Shown one piece after another: positions 35,285 to 35,582 of a DNA stretch of 35,582 nt (the stretch's first letter is position 1; each line of letters starts with the position of its first letter). The position numbers and the translations under genes are program-made. The stretch covers positions 1 through 35,582 of the forward strand of contig JASGCU010000016.1 of assembly GCA_030053935.1 (NCBI GenBank), given 5' to 3'. The stretch is from Chitinophagaceae bacterium (GTDB lineage: Bacteria; Bacteroidota; Bacteroidia; Cytophagales; JASGCU01). Below the pieces are notes generated by a model, which had not been told where the DNA came from, ran no database searches, and saw nothing but the letters and a program-made list of their open reading frames with translations.

Positions 35285-35377
35285 TCATCGCTCGCTATTA
35301 TTAATCCCTTTCAATTCTGTTATTCCCTTATACAGATAATCTATGTCATCGCCCAAATTAAAATATAAAATGCTCAT
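35285..35377 (-). pseudogene. Fragment of an Rpn-type PD-(D/E)XK transposase-like nuclease
   Basis: A 30-codon open segment starting at the ATG read from 35377 encodes MSILYFNLGDDIDYLYKGI followed by TELKGINN. This matches the style of a conserved internal block of the Rpn/PDDEXK-2 transposase-like family (a YFDLG...DYVYHG-T-F-G pattern). It ends at a stop with no downstream continuation in frame, so it is a remnant rather than a gene. It lies between the acyltransferase and the C-terminal fragment of another copy at the window edge. Assignment is from pattern memory and cannot be confirmed here. Confidence 0.5.
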
Positions 35378-35497
35378 AGATATTACTTTACTAACTCCTC
35401 TTAAGCAAACATTATATTCAAAATGATACTATTCCAATGAGTGTAAGGTTTATTAACATTTAAAATGTAGTTGCAAGCACTTTTGTTGAGCATTTTT

Positions 35498-35582
35498 TTA
35501 TAGGTTCTCTAATTCATTTGCACTTAAACCTGTCAGTTTCATTATCATTTGAGTATTAAATCCTTCCTTCTCCATTTCTTTT
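35498..35582 (-). CDS. C-terminal end of an Rpn-type PD-(D/E)XK nuclease/transposase-like protein (partial)
   Basis: The last 27 codons of a minus-strand gene enter from the right edge. They read KEMEKEGFNTQMIMKLTGLS then ANELENL, followed by a stop. This is the characteristic tail of Rpn-family (recombination-promoting nuclease, PDDEXK-2) proteins, where a short helix-turn-helix-like segment (EEGF.IE.I...TGLS.EEI..L) closes the protein. The catalytic part lies outside the window, so I cannot say whether the gene is intact. The remnant at 35285-35377 just downstream suggests that this locus has held more than one copy. Confidence 0.6.
   Translation of the reverse strand, partial: KEMEKEGFNTQMIMKLTGLSANELENL

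Overview
The window is strongly AT-rich DNA (roughly 30% GC by eye) from a member of the Bacteroidota, most like Cytophagia or Flavobacteriia. The evidence is a SusC/SusD pair, a C-terminal type IX secretion sorting domain, an ActF (alternative complex III) gene next to coxB with the Bacteroidota form of the CuA site, and the rpsP-rimM-trmD-rplS cluster. Coding density is high, most genes are on the minus strand, and 4-base gene overlaps are frequent. No tRNA, rRNA, CRISPR array or intact insertion sequence was seen.

Region 1 (1-7940) deals with cell-surface polysaccharide. Read on the minus strand it runs: two related small PD-(D/E)XK-like proteins, a Wzt-type ABC ATPase, a PhyH-like 2-oxoglutarate/iron oxygenase, an FkbM methyltransferase, and the first 13 codons of a short-chain-dehydrogenase-type sugar-nucleotide enzyme (probably PseB-like) cut by the window edge. 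A large outer-membrane export protein with about six SLBB domains is transcribed divergently. Together these look like tailoring and export of a surface glycan.

Region 2 (7937-20128) holds truA and phoH, then a complete SusC-SusD-lipoprotein operon with a clear intrinsic terminator, then a large M16 zinc peptidase. Region 3 (20193-26408) holds an alpha-oxoamine synthase-like PLP enzyme, the respiratory pair coxB and actF standing apart from the usual partner genes, and a secreted di-domain protein (c-type cytochrome plus copper monooxygenase-like) with a type IX sorting tail.

Region 4 (26614-35104) is mostly housekeeping: a membrane zinc-ribbon protein of unknown role, the rpsP-rimM-trmD-rplS-dapF operon, an NrnA-like DHH phosphoesterase, folP, a GT-C/TPR membrane protein, and a PlsC-type acyltransferase. 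The right end (35105-35582) carries remnants of Rpn-type PD-(D/E)XK transposase-like nucleases.

The clearest unannotated structure is a family of three 96-bp miniature elements (17078, 24356, 24711). They share terminal inverted repeats, and each is flanked by its own 5-bp direct repeat (TTAAG, TAATG, TAAAG), as expected for MITEs. They lie beside the isolated actF-coxB pair and upstream of susC. I did not find a convincing new multi-gene defence or biosynthetic system. The best candidates for follow-up are the MITE family, the paired PD-(D/E)XK-like proteins, and the oxygenase/FkbM/Wzt glycan cassette.
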